A stretch of 64,000 bases of DNA, taken from contig NZ_BOMV01000083.1 in the NCBI RefSeq assembly GCF_016862375.1, forward strand, positions 1-64,000, in the 5' to 3' direction. Origin of the DNA: Paractinoplanes rishiriensis (lineage in GTDB: Bacteria; Actinomycetota; Actinomycetes; Mycobacteriales; Micromonosporaceae). Both the position numbers and the translations under genes were made by a program. Position 1 is the stretch's first letter. Each line of letters begins with the position of its first letter. Below are positions 8,692 through 17,253 of the stretch, one piece after another. The notes beneath the pieces were generated by a model that was not told where the DNA came from, did no database searches, and saw only the letters and a list, made by a program, of their open reading frames with translations.

Positions 8692-9068
8692 TCCCAGACG
8701 CGGGCGAGGCGTTCGAACTCGGTGGGGTCGCTGTGCAGGGGAATCACGCACAGCAGGTGGCCGCCCGGAGCGCGCAGGATGCGGCAGTCCAGCCAGCGGT
8801 CGATCTCGAGGGCGCCCAGCGCGATCAGGCGGGCGGTCTCGGCGTCCAGGTCGTCGGTTTCGAAGTCGACGTGGAAGCGGGCCTGGTCATCGACCGCCTG
8901 CACGGCCAGGGTGAGGCCGGGCAGGGCGCCGCGCAGCGAGGTGAACTGGGGCTCGTCGGGGACCTGCCTGGCGGGCACGCCGAGGGCCGCGGACCAGAAG
9001 GCGGCGACCTCGGCGGCGGCGTCGGTCGGTGCGTCGATCAGGATGGTGGACAACCGGCTTCGATGCAT
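8688..9068 (-). CDS. VOC-superfamily (glyoxalase-like) protein
   Basis: 126 residues with the two beta-alpha-beta-beta-beta halves of a VOC domain: an N-terminal STILIDAPTDAAAEVAAFWSAALG module, a middle RFHVDFETDDLDAETARLIALGA and a C-terminal RILRAPGGHLLCVIP. VOC proteins bind divalent metals or small ligands and include glyoxalases, dioxygenases and resistance proteins; the substrate cannot be read here. It follows the BNR protein gene by 9 bases on the same strand and is probably co-transcribed. Confidence 0.8.
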   Translation of the reverse strand: MHRSRLSTILIDAPTDAAAEVAAFWSAALGVPARQVPDEPQFTSLRGALPGLTLAVQAVDDQARFHVDFETDDLDAETARLIALGALEIDRWLDCRILRAPGGHLLCVIPLHSDPTEFERLARVWD

Positions 9069-9077
9069 GATCCGAAA

Positions 9078-10064
9078 CTAGCCCGGGTAGTCGGCGCGGG
9101 AGCTGAACACGCCGGTCACGGTCGCCGCGCGTACGTCGAAACCCAGGGTGAGAAAGACGCCTGGCCGGACCTCCGCGCTCGACGGGTTGGCCTGGTCGGG
9201 GTGACCGGAGTCGTAGAGCTGCACGTCCTGATACCCGTCCCAGGTGTCGTGCGGGCGGCGCACCAGACGGGCCACGGTTTCCCGGAGCTGCGAAAACCTT
9301 TCCGACAAATCGCCGTACGCGACCAGGACCTCACCGCTGCTCAGCCGGAGCGCGTGGTGCGAGGACGCCGGCATGTCGGTCGGCTGCGGCGGGCTCCACG
9401 TTCGGCCACCGTCGGCGGAGCGGCAGAGGTACGCCTGCGTCGCCGTGCTGCGGATCAGGGCCACCACCTGGTCGTCGAGCACGGTCAGGGTCGGCTCCTG
9501 GAAGTGCACGCCGTCGCCGGCCGCCAGCACCACCTCGGTGTCCGCAGGCCAGGTGCGGCCGCCGTCGGTGCTGCGGACGACCGTGGCCCGCTCCCACTCG
9601 TCGCCGGACCGCTTGCCGTAGAGCGGCAGCAGCAGGTCACCGGTGGGCAGCGCGGTCGCGGCACCGTGCGAGGCGGCCCAGCCGGACAGCATGGTGCCTA
9701 CCGCGACCGCCGCCGACCAGGTCTGCCCGCCGTCGTCGCTGCGCCGGACATAGGTGCCGTGCACGGTGTGCCGCGGCCGGGTCGCCCAGTCGATCACGAA
9801 GTAGCTGAGCAGCACCGTCCCGTCCGGCAGCACCGCCAGTTTCGGGTCGCGGTCGTCATGGGCGCCGTCGACCGCGACCCGCGGAGCCGTCCAGGTGCGG
9901 CCGCCGTCGTCGCTGTCCACCAGGCAGATCCGGCCGTCCGAGCGCACGTGGCCGGCGCCCTCCCGGTAGGCCGCCAGCAGCCGGCCGCCGGGCAACGCGA
10001 CCAGGTCGGGAAAGTGGGCGAGCAGGCCCGGCCCGGCCCGCGCCACGACGATCGGCTCCGACAC
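9078..10064 (-). CDS. BNR/Asp-box beta-propeller hydrolase (sialidase-like)
   Basis: 328 residues. Four Asp-box repeats are visible (SDDGGRTW, SDDGGQTW, STDGGRTW, SADGGRTW), the hallmark of six-bladed sialidase-type propellers. The spacing and the early GGRLLAAYREGAGH resemble exo-alpha-sialidase/BNR proteins. No signal peptide is present, so it acts in the cytoplasm or is not a classical secreted sialidase; many such proteins hydrolyse other glycosides or only bind sugars. It sits 8 bases after the deazaflavin-reductase gene and 9 before the VOC gene, a compact three-gene run. Confidence 0.78.
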   Translation of the reverse strand: MSEPIVVARAGPGLLAHFPDLVALPGGRLLAAYREGAGHVRSDGRICLVDSDDGGRTWTAPRVAVDGAHDDRDPKLAVLPDGTVLLSYFVIDWATRPRHTVHGTYVRRSDDGGQTWSAAVAVGTMLSGWAASHGAATALPTGDLLLPLYGKRSGDEWERATVVRSTDGGRTWPADTEVVLAAGDGVHFQEPTLTVLDDQVVALIRSTATQAYLCRSADGGRTWSPPQPTDMPASSHHALRLSSGEVLVAYGDLSERFSQLRETVARLVRRPHDTWDGYQDVQLYDSGHPDQANPSSAEVRPGVFLTLGFDVRAATVTGVFSSRADYPG

Positions 10065-10072
10065 GCGACCCC

Positions 10073-10480
10073 CTACGACCGGCGGTGCAGCACGACCACC
10101 GGGATGCGCCGGGTGGTCCCCTTCTGGTACTCACCGTAGCCCGGCTCGATCGCGCTCACCTTGGCGAACATCTCGTCGCGCTCGGCGCCGGACAGGATTT
10201 CGGCCGTCGCCTCGTACGTCTCTGTCTTGATCTCGACGGTGACCGCGGGATCCTGGCGGATGTTGTGGTACCAGGCCGGATGGCGGGGCCCGCCGCCGGC
10301 CGAGCCGATCACGACGGCCCGCCCGTCGATCTCCAGGTAGCCGAGCGGGACGGTGTGCGGCCGGCCGCTGCGGGCCCCGGTGGTGGTGATCAGGACGAGA
10401 GTGGAGCCCTCGAACATGCCGCCGACCCGGCCCTCGTTGTGGCGGAACTCGTCGATGATTGCGGTGTTGAAATCGGACAC
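10073..10480 (-). CDS. Deazaflavin (F420)-dependent nitroreductase-family protein
   Basis: 135 residues: DFNTAIIDEFRHNEGRVGG, LVLITTTGARSGRPHTVPLG, GGGPRHPAWYHNIRQDPAVTVEI and a C-terminal RRIPVVVLHR. This is the split-barrel family of mycobacterial Ddn-like enzymes that use coenzyme F420 to reduce quinones, nitro compounds or unsaturated lipids. The GTG start at 10480 places the first conserved residues at the N-terminus; a longer in-frame ATG start would add about 50 residues unlike the family. Physiological substrate unknown. Confidence 0.85.
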   Translation of the reverse strand: MSDFNTAIIDEFRHNEGRVGGMFEGSTLVLITTTGARSGRPHTVPLGYLEIDGRAVVIGSAGGGPRHPAWYHNIRQDPAVTVEIKTETYEATAEILSGAERDEMFAKVSAIEPGYGEYQKGTTRRIPVVVLHRRS

Positions 10481-10558
10481 GCGTTGCACTCCCGGTTGTC
10501 GTGAGGAGAACCGGCGGACCGACGAGCACGAAAAAACCCCGGATGCCGTACGCACGTC

Positions 10559-10573
10559 GATCCGAACCGGATC
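10559..10573. repeat. Perfect inverted repeat in a divergent promoter region
   Basis: GATCCG-AAC-CGGATC lies between the deazaflavin-reductase gene (minus) and the polysaccharide deacetylase gene (plus), 79 bases from the first start and 72 from the second. It is flanked by A-rich tracts. It may be an operator or a small hairpin; nothing else supports a specific regulator. Confidence 0.4.
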
Positions 10574-10644
10574 GGGGAAAGAAAAAACCTCCGTGCGTAG
10601 GCCCATACGGGGCGCACCGCCAAAGTAGCACATACCCTTCGGAC

Positions 10645-11292
10645 ATGGGCTGGGCTTGGCAGGACCCCGCGGTGCGGGCTGTCGCCCGGCTCATTCCAGG
10701 CGACGTGCTCTGGTACGTCCGGACGCCGGAGCCGGTGTTCGCGCTGACCTTCGACGACGGCCCGCATCCGGCCACCACGCCGGGCCTGCTGCCGGTGCTG
10801 GCGCGGCACGGTGCCCGGGCGACCTTCTTCCTGATCGGCTCGCGGGTGGCCGCGCATCCGGAGCTGGTGGCCGCGATCGCCGCCGCCGGGCACGAGATCG
10901 GCAACCACCTGATGCGCGACGAACCTTCGGTGCGGCTCTCGGACGCCCGGTTCCGATCGGATCTCGCCGAGACCAATGCGCTGCTCGCGCCGTACGGGGA
11001 GGTGCGGTGGTTCCGGCCGGGGTCGGGGTGGTTCACGCCGCGGATGCTGCGGGCCGCCGGCGAGATGGGGTTGCGGGCGGTGCTGGGCACGGTTGCGGCG
11101 GCGCATCGTGGTGAGCCGTCGGATGCGCAGATCGCGTCGCGGATCGGTGCGACGGTGCGGCCGGGGTCGATCGTGGTCCTCCACGAGGGGACGGAACCTC
11201 GGCGCGGAGTGGTGGAGACGGTCGATCAGCTGCTGTCCGCGCTGGCCGGTCGCGGTCTCGCCGCGGTGACGGTGTCCGATCTGGCCCGGTGA
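10645..11292 (+). CDS. Polysaccharide deacetylase (NodB-type, CE4)
   Basis: 215 residues, a compact NodB domain with no signal peptide. Motif 1 is TFDDGP (Asp37-Asp38), motif 2 begins GHEIGNH at residue 82, and RPGSGWF and IVVLHEG correspond to motifs 3 and 5. CE4 enzymes remove acetyl groups from chitin, peptidoglycan or small aminosugars with a metal held by Asp-His-His. Here the second metal His of motif 2, expected four residues after H88, is an Asp (H-L-M-R-D), so metal binding may be altered. The ATG at 10645 was chosen over an upstream GTG because the upstream part lacks family features. Confidence 0.85.
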   Translation: MGWAWQDPAVRAVARLIPGDVLWYVRTPEPVFALTFDDGPHPATTPGLLPVLARHGARATFFLIGSRVAAHPELVAAIAAAGHEIGNHLMRDEPSVRLSDARFRSDLAETNALLAPYGEVRWFRPGSGWFTPRMLRAAGEMGLRAVLGTVAAAHRGEPSDAQIASRIGATVRPGSIVVLHEGTEPRRGVVETVDQLLSALAGRGLAAVTVSDLAR

Positions 11293-11302
11293 GCCGCCCC
11301 GA

Positions 11303-13525
11303 TCACCCGGTGACCGTTACGCGCACCGGGGTGGCGCTGCTCCCCTCGCCCGCGGCGTTGGCGGCGCTCACCGTCACCTCGTAGTCGTGGCCGGGCACCA
11401 GTCCCGGCTGCAGGGCCGGTGGGCTGATCGTGGGGAAGGCCGCCTTCGTCAGGTCGCGATCGCCGGCGGTCAGGTCGCGGTAGTACACCCAGTAGTGGAC
11501 GCCCGGACCCAGCGGCTTCCAGGTCAGGGTCAGGGTGCCGGGGGCGGTCGCGGTTGCCTTCAGGTCCGGCGGTGCGGGTGGCCGCGGCGGTGCGGGGGTC
11601 GCGCGGACGGTGCCGCTCGGCGGGCCCTCGGCGCCGTGGCGGACCGTGGCCACGCGGAACTCGTACGCGTGCCCGTTTTTGAGCATGCCCACGACGGCCT
11701 GCGGGCGGTCGACCAGGAATGCGCCCCGGGTGAAGCGCCGCTCCCCCGCGGTCAGGTCGCGGTGATACACCCAGAAGGCGGCCTCGCCGTTCCCCGCGGA
11801 CCAGGTCAGCGACACCTGGCCGTCGCCGGGGGTGACCCGCAGGCCGGTGGGTGCGGACGGTGCGGCGTAACGCGCGGTCGCGCGGGCCACGGCGGACGGC
11901 CCGGACTCGCCGGCCGGGCCGATCGCGGCGATCCGGAACTCGTACGTGTGCCCGTGCAGCAGCGGCACCGTGGTGAAGCCGCGCGGCCGGTCGATCGGGA
12001 AGTCGTGCCGCCGCCACGGTCCGCCGGTGGAGGCGTCGCGCTGGTCGAGCCAGTACCAGAGGTGCGCGCCCGGGTCGGACCAGGTCAGCGCGATCCGGCC
12101 GGACGGCAGCGCGCGGGCGGCAAGACCCTCCGGCACCACCGGGCGGGTGCGGGTCGCGGTCACCGCCGGGGACGGCGGCGATTCCGTGCCGGCCCGCTCG
12201 GCGGTGACCCGGAACTCGTACGCGTGCCCCTCCTTGAGCAGCCCGGCGTCGGCGCGCGTGCCGCTGACCGGCTCGGGACGCCGCGCCGGATGGGTTTGCC
12301 CCGCCGTCACGTCGCGCTCGTGGATCCAGTAGCGGCTCGCCCCCGGCACGGCCTGCCAGCGCAGCGTGGGCTGAGCGTCGTTGACGGCCGCGACCAGCCC
12401 GGCCGGCGCCGCGACGTCCACCGTGGCGGGTGCGGGCGGCCAGGGCACCTCGACGAACCGGGGACGATAGATCCGGGCGTCGGCGTACGCGGAGTTCTCG
12501 TCCAGGCTGTTGACGTTGTACGAGATCAACAGCTGGCCGGCGCGGGCCAGCGCCGGGTGCAGCCGCGCGTCGTACGACACCCGGCCGGACTCCCCGGTCA
12601 CCTCGGCCGGCGTGTGCAGGTGCAGCGGCCCGGTCCACGGCCCGGTCGGCGCGGGCCCCGTGTAGGCCACGATCGACGGGTTGAACGGCAGGTTGCCCTC
12701 GGTGGTCACCAGCAGGTAGCCGTCGCCGGCCCGCTGGACGGAAAACCCGGTGGCGACTCCGCTGAGCATCCGCGCCGACCGCTGCGCCGCGCCGGTCCAC
12801 CCCTGGCCGTCCCAGAACTCCCAGGCCCCGGCCAGATCGCGGGCGCGCGCCACGTGCCCGAACCGCAGCGCGTCGGCGGTCCGCTCGGCGCCGTAGACAT
12901 ACGTGTGACCCTGGTCGGACAGGATCGCCGAGCCCCACGCGATCGTGTCCCCGAGCGGCAGGTCGGCAACCTTCCGCAGATCGAGCCCCGGCAGCCCGAA
13001 AACGGCCAGCGCGGAACCGGTCAGCGTGAAGTCCCACAGCCCGGTGCCGTCCCGCCGGTAACGGTTGTAGAACACCTGAAGCGTGTCCCCGGCCACTACC
13101 CCGTCCTGCGCCCAGTAGTAGACCTTTCCGACCGGCCCGACCAGCGGCTCCGGTCGGCCGGGAGCGCCACCGTGCAGCGTCCGGAGACCGGCGCCGTCCT
13201 GCACCACGATCGTGTTGTGCACGAACGGCGCATCCCGCGGCCGGGTGTGGTCGGCCTGCACGGCCCCGAGGTAGGTGTCCGAGAACAGCCACGCCACCCG
13301 GCCGTCCGGCAGCGCCACCGACGCCGTGTTGTCGCCGCCGGTCCACTGTCCACCGGTGTCGCCGTACCGCTCGAACATGCCGGTGAGGTCGGCGGCCGCA
13401 AGTCGCGGCACCGGGCGGACAGCGGGCGTGGCCGCGTCGCCGTCGCGGTCGGGCAGCGCCACCAGAGCCAGCGCGCCCAGCGCAACCAGCCCGGCCGCCC
13501 CCGCGAGCCACCGCCCGGCCCTCAT
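11303..13525 (-). CDS. Secreted DUF4185-like propeller protein with four Fn3-like repeats
   Basis: 740 residues. An N-terminal hydrophobic segment (about 5-24) serves as signal or anchor. Residues 40-360 form a beta-propeller of the DUF4185 kind (GGDNTASVALPDGRVAWLFSD, IAWGSAILSDQGHTYVYG). Residues 370-740 are four tandem fibronectin-III-like repeats of about 92 residues, each carrying the same surface motif: YWIHERDVTAG, YWLDQRDASTG, FWVYHRDLTAG, YWVYYRDLTAG. The molecule is probably extracellular and may bind or hydrolyse a polysaccharide; no catalytic residues can be named. The stop lies 10 bases from the convergent deacetylase stop. Confidence 0.75.
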   Translation of the reverse strand: MRAGRWLAGAAGLVALGALALVALPDRDGDAATPAVRPVPRLAAADLTGMFERYGDTGGQWTGGDNTASVALPDGRVAWLFSDTYLGAVQADHTRPRDAPFVHNTIVVQDGAGLRTLHGGAPGRPEPLVGPVGKVYYWAQDGVVAGDTLQVFYNRYRRDGTGLWDFTLTGSALAVFGLPGLDLRKVADLPLGDTIAWGSAILSDQGHTYVYGAERTADALRFGHVARARDLAGAWEFWDGQGWTGAAQRSARMLSGVATGFSVQRAGDGYLLVTTEGNLPFNPSIVAYTGPAPTGPWTGPLHLHTPAEVTGESGRVSYDARLHPALARAGQLLISYNVNSLDENSAYADARIYRPRFVEVPWPPAPATVDVAAPAGLVAAVNDAQPTLRWQAVPGASRYWIHERDVTAGQTHPARRPEPVSGTRADAGLLKEGHAYEFRVTAERAGTESPPSPAVTATRTRPVVPEGLAARALPSGRIALTWSDPGAHLWYWLDQRDASTGGPWRRHDFPIDRPRGFTTVPLLHGHTYEFRIAAIGPAGESGPSAVARATARYAAPSAPTGLRVTPGDGQVSLTWSAGNGEAAFWVYHRDLTAGERRFTRGAFLVDRPQAVVGMLKNGHAYEFRVATVRHGAEGPPSGTVRATPAPPRPPAPPDLKATATAPGTLTLTWKPLGPGVHYWVYYRDLTAGDRDLTKAAFPTISPPALQPGLVPGHDYEVTVSAANAAGEGSSATPVRVTVTG

Positions 13526-13600
13526 CGGTCCAACCTAGCGCTTGCTAGGGCGCGGTACCAGGCCCCACCACAGCCAGGCGGCGGGTCGGCCGGCGGCGGA

Positions 13601-14383
13601 TCAGGCGGCGTCGATCTGCTTGCGCAGCTTGGCCAGCGCCCGGGTCAGCAGCCGCGACACGTGCATCTGGGAGATGCCGATCTGCTGCGCGATCTCGGAC
13701 TGGGTCAGGTTGCCGTAGAAACGCAGGCTGATGATCTTCTGCTCGCGCTCGTCCAGGCTGGCCAGCGCGGGCCCGAGGGCGACGCGCAGTTCGGCGATCT
13801 CGAAGCCGGCGTCCTCACCGCCGAGCGTGTCGCCGAGGGTGGCGATGCTGTCGTCGCCGGCCGGCACCGACAGGCTGGTGGCGGTGTAGGCGCGGGCGCC
13901 CTCCAGTCCCTCGAGGACATCCTCCTCGCTGACCCCGAGGTGCGCGGCGATGTCGGCCACGGTGGGCGAGCGGCCCAGGGTGTGCGTCAGGGTGCTGTTG
14001 GCCGCGGTGATGGCCAGCCGGAGTTCCTGGAGCCGGCGGGGCACCCGGATCGACCAGGTGCGGTCCCGGAAGTGCCGCTTCAGCTCGCCGACGATCGTGG
14101 GGATCGCGAAGCCGGCGAAGTCCACGCCACGCTCGGCGTCGAACCGGTCCACCGCCTTGATCAGGCCCATCACGGCCACCTGGCACAGGTCGTCGACCGG
14201 CTCGCCGCGGCCCGAGTATCGGTTCGCGAGGTGGCGGGCCAGCGGCAGCCACGCCTCGATCGCGCGGTCCCTTAGGTCCGCCCGGGACGGGTGTCCGGCC
14301 GGCAGGGCGGACAGCGCCGTGATCAGTTCGCTGGCCGGATCCGAAAGGCCGGTGCTGGAGGGCGAAGAGGCGACGGAGATCAT
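13601..14383 (-). CDS. SigB/SigF/SigG-family RNA polymerase sigma factor
   Basis: 260 residues with regions 2, 3 and 4 of group 3 sigma factors: DDLCQVAVMGLIKAVDRFD and FAGFAIPTIVGELKRHFRD (region 2), RSPTVADIAAHLGVSEEDV (region 3), and the C-terminal helix-turn-helix LTQSEIAQQIGISQMHVSRL (region 4.2). Such factors direct stress or development regulons in actinomycetes and are held by anti-sigma kinases. The next gene, on the other strand, encodes a protein of that kinase fold, a suggestive pairing. The start ATG is placed where family members begin. Confidence 0.92.
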   Translation of the reverse strand: MISVASSPSSTGLSDPASELITALSALPAGHPSRADLRDRAIEAWLPLARHLANRYSGRGEPVDDLCQVAVMGLIKAVDRFDAERGVDFAGFAIPTIVGELKRHFRDRTWSIRVPRRLQELRLAITAANSTLTHTLGRSPTVADIAAHLGVSEEDVLEGLEGARAYTATSLSVPAGDDSIATLGDTLGGEDAGFEIAELRVALGPALASLDEREQKIISLRFYGNLTQSEIAQQIGISQMHVSRLLTRALAKLRKQIDAA

Positions 14384-14493
14384 GCGCCTCCTTTGCCCAT
14401 CGGCACCCGCTGCCTAAACTCACTCGATCGGGCGGTTGGCCGGAGTGGGCGAACGGTGCATAGTCGGGGCGTGGAGCGGGCAATGCGCCCTTC

Positions 14494-14931
14494 GTGTCAC
14501 GTCTGGAAGCGTCCTGGCCTCCCCCGAAAACCATGCCCGTGGGGTCCTGGACCCTGGACAGCTACGGGCAGCTGAAACTCCTGCGCGCCGAGTTACGCGC
14601 CGCCCTGCTCGGCGAACCGCTGCCGCCCGGCCGCGACCTCGACGAGGTGCCCGAGAAGATGGTCCTGGTCGCCACGGAACTGGCCACCAACGCGCTGACG
14701 CACGCGCACCCGCCCACCGTGGTCGAGCTGCGGCGTACCGAGCAGACCTTCATCCTCGACGTCACCGACGACGAGCCGGACACCCCGCCGGAGATCGCCG
14801 ACTCCCGCCCGCTCGGCGCCGGCGGCCGCGGCCTGAGGATGGCCCGGGAACTGGCCCTCGACATCGGCTGGTACTCCGAACGGGGCGTCAAGCACGTCTG
14901 GACGGAGTTCTCGCTACCGCGGCCGAGCTGA
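14494..14931 (+). CDS. RsbW-like HATPase (anti-sigma kinase type)
   Basis: 145 residues from a GTG (or 132 from an ATG at 14533; neither has a clear ribosome site). The GHKL ATP-binding fold is shown by the N box ELATNALTHA, the DDEPDTPP and RPLGAGGRGLRMA glycine box, and the closing W-T-E-F strand. Actinomycete proteins of this size act as serine kinases that bind sigma factors or phosphorylate STAS antagonists. It is divergent from the sigma factor across 110 bases and is its likely partner; a STAS gene at 40048 is another possible target. Specificity is inferred. Confidence 0.85.
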   Translation: MSRLEASWPPPKTMPVGSWTLDSYGQLKLLRAELRAALLGEPLPPGRDLDEVPEKMVLVATELATNALTHAHPPTVVELRRTEQTFILDVTDDEPDTPPEIADSRPLGAGGRGLRMARELALDIGWYSERGVKHVWTEFSLPRPS

Positions 14932-14964
14932 GCCGCACCGGTGGCGCCGCCGTGATCCGCCGCT

Positions 14965-15395
14965 TCAGGGCGGAGTGAGCAGGTATGAGGTCAGCCGGTC
15001 GGCGAGTTGTTGCGGGTGGCTGAGCGCAACCGAGTGGCCGCCCTCGATCTCGTCCGGCACGACGCCCGGTCGGCGGCCACCCGGCGCTGGAAGTCCGCGA
15101 GGAAGAACTGGTCGTCGCGGGCGACGAGCACCCCGGTGGGCACGTCCGGCCAGGCGTCCGGCGGCCACGGCTCGTTCCACTCTGCGCTGACCTGCTCGCG
15201 GCCGTGCGCCGCGGCCTGCGCGACGATCTCGGCCGGCACGCCGTTGTAGAAATGCTGCAACTCGCTGAGTCCCTCCGCGCCCTGGTAACCGGTGTCGTCC
15301 CACCAGTCCGCCGACTTTTCGCCCGGCGCACCGGCCACCGTTGCGCGGAACTCGGCAAACCCCGCCGACTTGTCCTCGATCGGCGGCCCTGTCAC
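14965..15395 (-). pseudogene. Alpha/beta hydrolase, N-terminally truncated and frameshifted
   Basis: Two adjacent frames together give the C-terminal half of an alpha/beta hydrolase: APGEKSADWWDDTG ... PTGVLVARDDQFFLADFQRR in one frame, then PGVVPDEIEGGHSVALSHP and QLADRLTSYL in another, with the break near 15060-15080. The catalytic Asp (ARDDQF) and His (GGHS) are present but the first 100 or so residues with the GxSxG nucleophile are absent. The GTG at 15395 overlaps the stop of the DUF1707 gene, so the remnant may still be translated. It is a dead enzyme. Confidence 0.75.
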
Positions 15396-15841
15396 GCACC
15401 CGGCTTGCGCAGATGCTCCCCGTACGCCATCGCCACCGTGGCCACCACCGGAACGGCGAGCGCCCACCAGGCCCCGTACGCGAAGCCCAGCACCACCGCG
15501 ACCGGCAACCCGAGAGCGAGCGTCAGGCAGCCGGCGACGGCAAGTGGCGGCGGGCTCTCGTCCGCTTCGTCCGCCGGCGGAGCCGCAGCGCTCGGCAGCG
15601 ACGGATGGGGCAACGGCAGATCCGCGAAGATCTGCAACAGCTCCGACCGGGTGCGCGCCAGCTTCGACGCCTCCACCCGCCGCTCATACTCGGACGGGTC
15701 GAGCCGCTTCGCGACGAGGTGCTCCTCCAGCGCTTCCTGCGCCGAGTCACGCTCGGGAGTGCCGACCAGAAAGTCAGGTGCCGAACCGCTGACCTCGGGC
15801 TCACCGTCGTCGGAGGCGCTCACGGGCGACAGCCTAGCCAT
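15392..15841 (-). CDS. DUF1707 membrane protein
   Basis: 149 residues. Residues 24-75 are the DUF1707 domain (RDSAQEALEEHLVAKRLDP, YERRVEASKLARTRSEL, then FADLP), common in actinomycetes and often attached to membrane segments. A Pro-rich linker leads to two transmembrane helices near residues 100-140 (LAVAGCLTLALGLPVAVVLG and ALAVPVVATVAMAYG). Role unknown; the domain resembles a helical interaction module. Its stop overlaps the truncated hydrolase start. Confidence 0.88.
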   Translation of the reverse strand: MARLSPVSASDDGEPEVSGSAPDFLVGTPERDSAQEALEEHLVAKRLDPSEYERRVEASKLARTRSELLQIFADLPLPHPSLPSAAAPPADEADESPPPLAVAGCLTLALGLPVAVVLGFAYGAWWALAVPVVATVAMAYGEHLRKPGA

Positions 15842-15992
15842 CGACAGCGAGCCCGGCGACCGAGAACCGGCTTATGGCTGGACACGTCGGACCGAACCGT
15901 GATCACGCGATTACGCAGATGCTGGCTAAACCTGCGGCCCCCGACCGGCGCTTTGCATTGTTGCCTGTCAATGCGATGTCTATCGTGACGGC

Positions 15993-17234
15993 ATGCGTCG
16001 CTTGTGGACACTTCTCGCCTCCGCGCTGCTCGCCGCAGCCGTCCTCACCGTGCCGGGCAGCGCCTCGGCGGCCGTCGTCTTCACGGACGACTTCGAGGGC
16101 GGCACGGTCGGCGCATGGCAACTGACCGGCGGGCAATGGGGGTTGTCCACCGACGGCTCGCGGGTGCTGCGCCAGTCCCGCAGCGGCGCCGCCGCGACCC
16201 AGGCGACCGGAGGCGACCCGGCGTGGTCCGGCTACACGCTCACCGCCCGGGTCAAGCCCACATCGCTGTCCCGGCCGCAGGCCGCCGCGGGCATCGCCGT
16301 CCGCGCCGGCACCGACAGCGGATACCAACTGGTGCTGCGCCCGGGTAACCGGGCGGAACTCGTCCGGGTCTCGGCCGGGCAGCCCACCCGGCTGGCCGAG
16401 GCGCTCATCACCGTGCGCCCCAGCCGATGGTACGACCTGCGCCTGCGCGTCGAGGGCGATCAACTCCACGGCACCGTCACCAGCCCCTCCGAGACGGTGA
16501 CGCTCACCGCCACCGACACCACCCTGAGCACCGGGGCCATCGCGATGGTCACCCAGCAGGCGGCAGCCAGCTTCGACGACGTCACCGTGGACACCGTCGC
16601 GCCGGCACCGGACACCCAGCCGCCGTCCGCACCGGGCCGCCCGGAGCTGCTCGAAGTCACCCCGACCACCGCCACGATCACCTGGCCCGCGGCGACCGAC
16701 AACGTCGGCGTGACAAGCTACCTGATCTACCTCGGCGGGCAGTTCTACGAGGACTACTTCGTACGCCAGGTAACGACCAACGCACCGGTCACCGTCCCGC
16801 TCGGCGGCAACACCGGCGCCACGCTGCACGTCTCGGTGCGAGCCGTGGACGCGGCCGGCAACCAGTCCTGGTTCGGCCCGCGGGTGACGTTCGGGCAGCC
16901 GCCGAGCTTCCCGAAGGTGCCCGGCGACACCGTGGCCCCGACGCCCCCCGGCGCGCCGGTCATCACCTCCGGCAGCGCCGGCGGCGCGATCATCACCTGG
17001 GCACCGGCCACCGACGACACCGGCGTGGTGGAATACCACGTGGTCCACGCGTTCAACATCGACGAGGTCCGGGTGCGGCACAAGGTGCCCGGCAACGTGA
17101 CCAGCGCCGTCGTGCCGCCCGCGTCGACCCCGAACCGGGTCTGGGTGATCGCGTACGACGCGGCATGGAACGCCTCCTACAGCCCGTCGGTCACGCTCAC
17201 CAACCCGACACCGCCGCCGACCCCGCCGTCCTGA
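15993..17234 (+). CDS. Secreted protein: jelly-roll-like domain plus two Fn3 domains
   Basis: 413 residues. A signal peptide ends near GSASA-AVVF. Residues 28-195 (FTDDFEGGTVGAWQL ... AAASFDDVTVDTV) look like a concanavalin/LamG-type beta sandwich that often binds glycans. Two fibronectin-III modules follow (about 205-305 and 315-405), with PPSAPGRPELLEVTPTTATI and PGAPVITSGSAGGAIITWAP as their first strands. No catalytic motif is visible. It is probably an extracellular binding or adhesion protein. The C-terminus is a short Pro/Thr tail without an anchor. Confidence 0.75.
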   Translation: MRRLWTLLASALLAAAVLTVPGSASAAVVFTDDFEGGTVGAWQLTGGQWGLSTDGSRVLRQSRSGAAATQATGGDPAWSGYTLTARVKPTSLSRPQAAAGIAVRAGTDSGYQLVLRPGNRAELVRVSAGQPTRLAEALITVRPSRWYDLRLRVEGDQLHGTVTSPSETVTLTATDTTLSTGAIAMVTQQAAASFDDVTVDTVAPAPDTQPPSAPGRPELLEVTPTTATITWPAATDNVGVTSYLIYLGGQFYEDYFVRQVTTNAPVTVPLGGNTGATLHVSVRAVDAAGNQSWFGPRVTFGQPPSFPKVPGDTVAPTPPGAPVITSGSAGGAIITWAPATDDTGVVEYHVVHAFNIDEVRVRHKVPGNVTSAVVPPASTPNRVWVIAYDAAWNASYSPSVTLTNPTPPPTPPS

Positions 17235-17253
17235 ACCGGCCGCGCCACCGCCG

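Noticed and set aside
9078..10064. A true secreted sialidase with nanA-like role
   Set aside because: No signal peptide, no FRIP-type motif and no sialic acid genes nearby; only the BNR propeller is supported.
11387..14275. A very long open frame on the plus strand opposite the DUF4185 and sigma-factor genes
   Set aside because: It is antisense to two clear genes, has low-complexity Arg/Gly/Pro content and no motif; long shadow frames are expected at this GC content.
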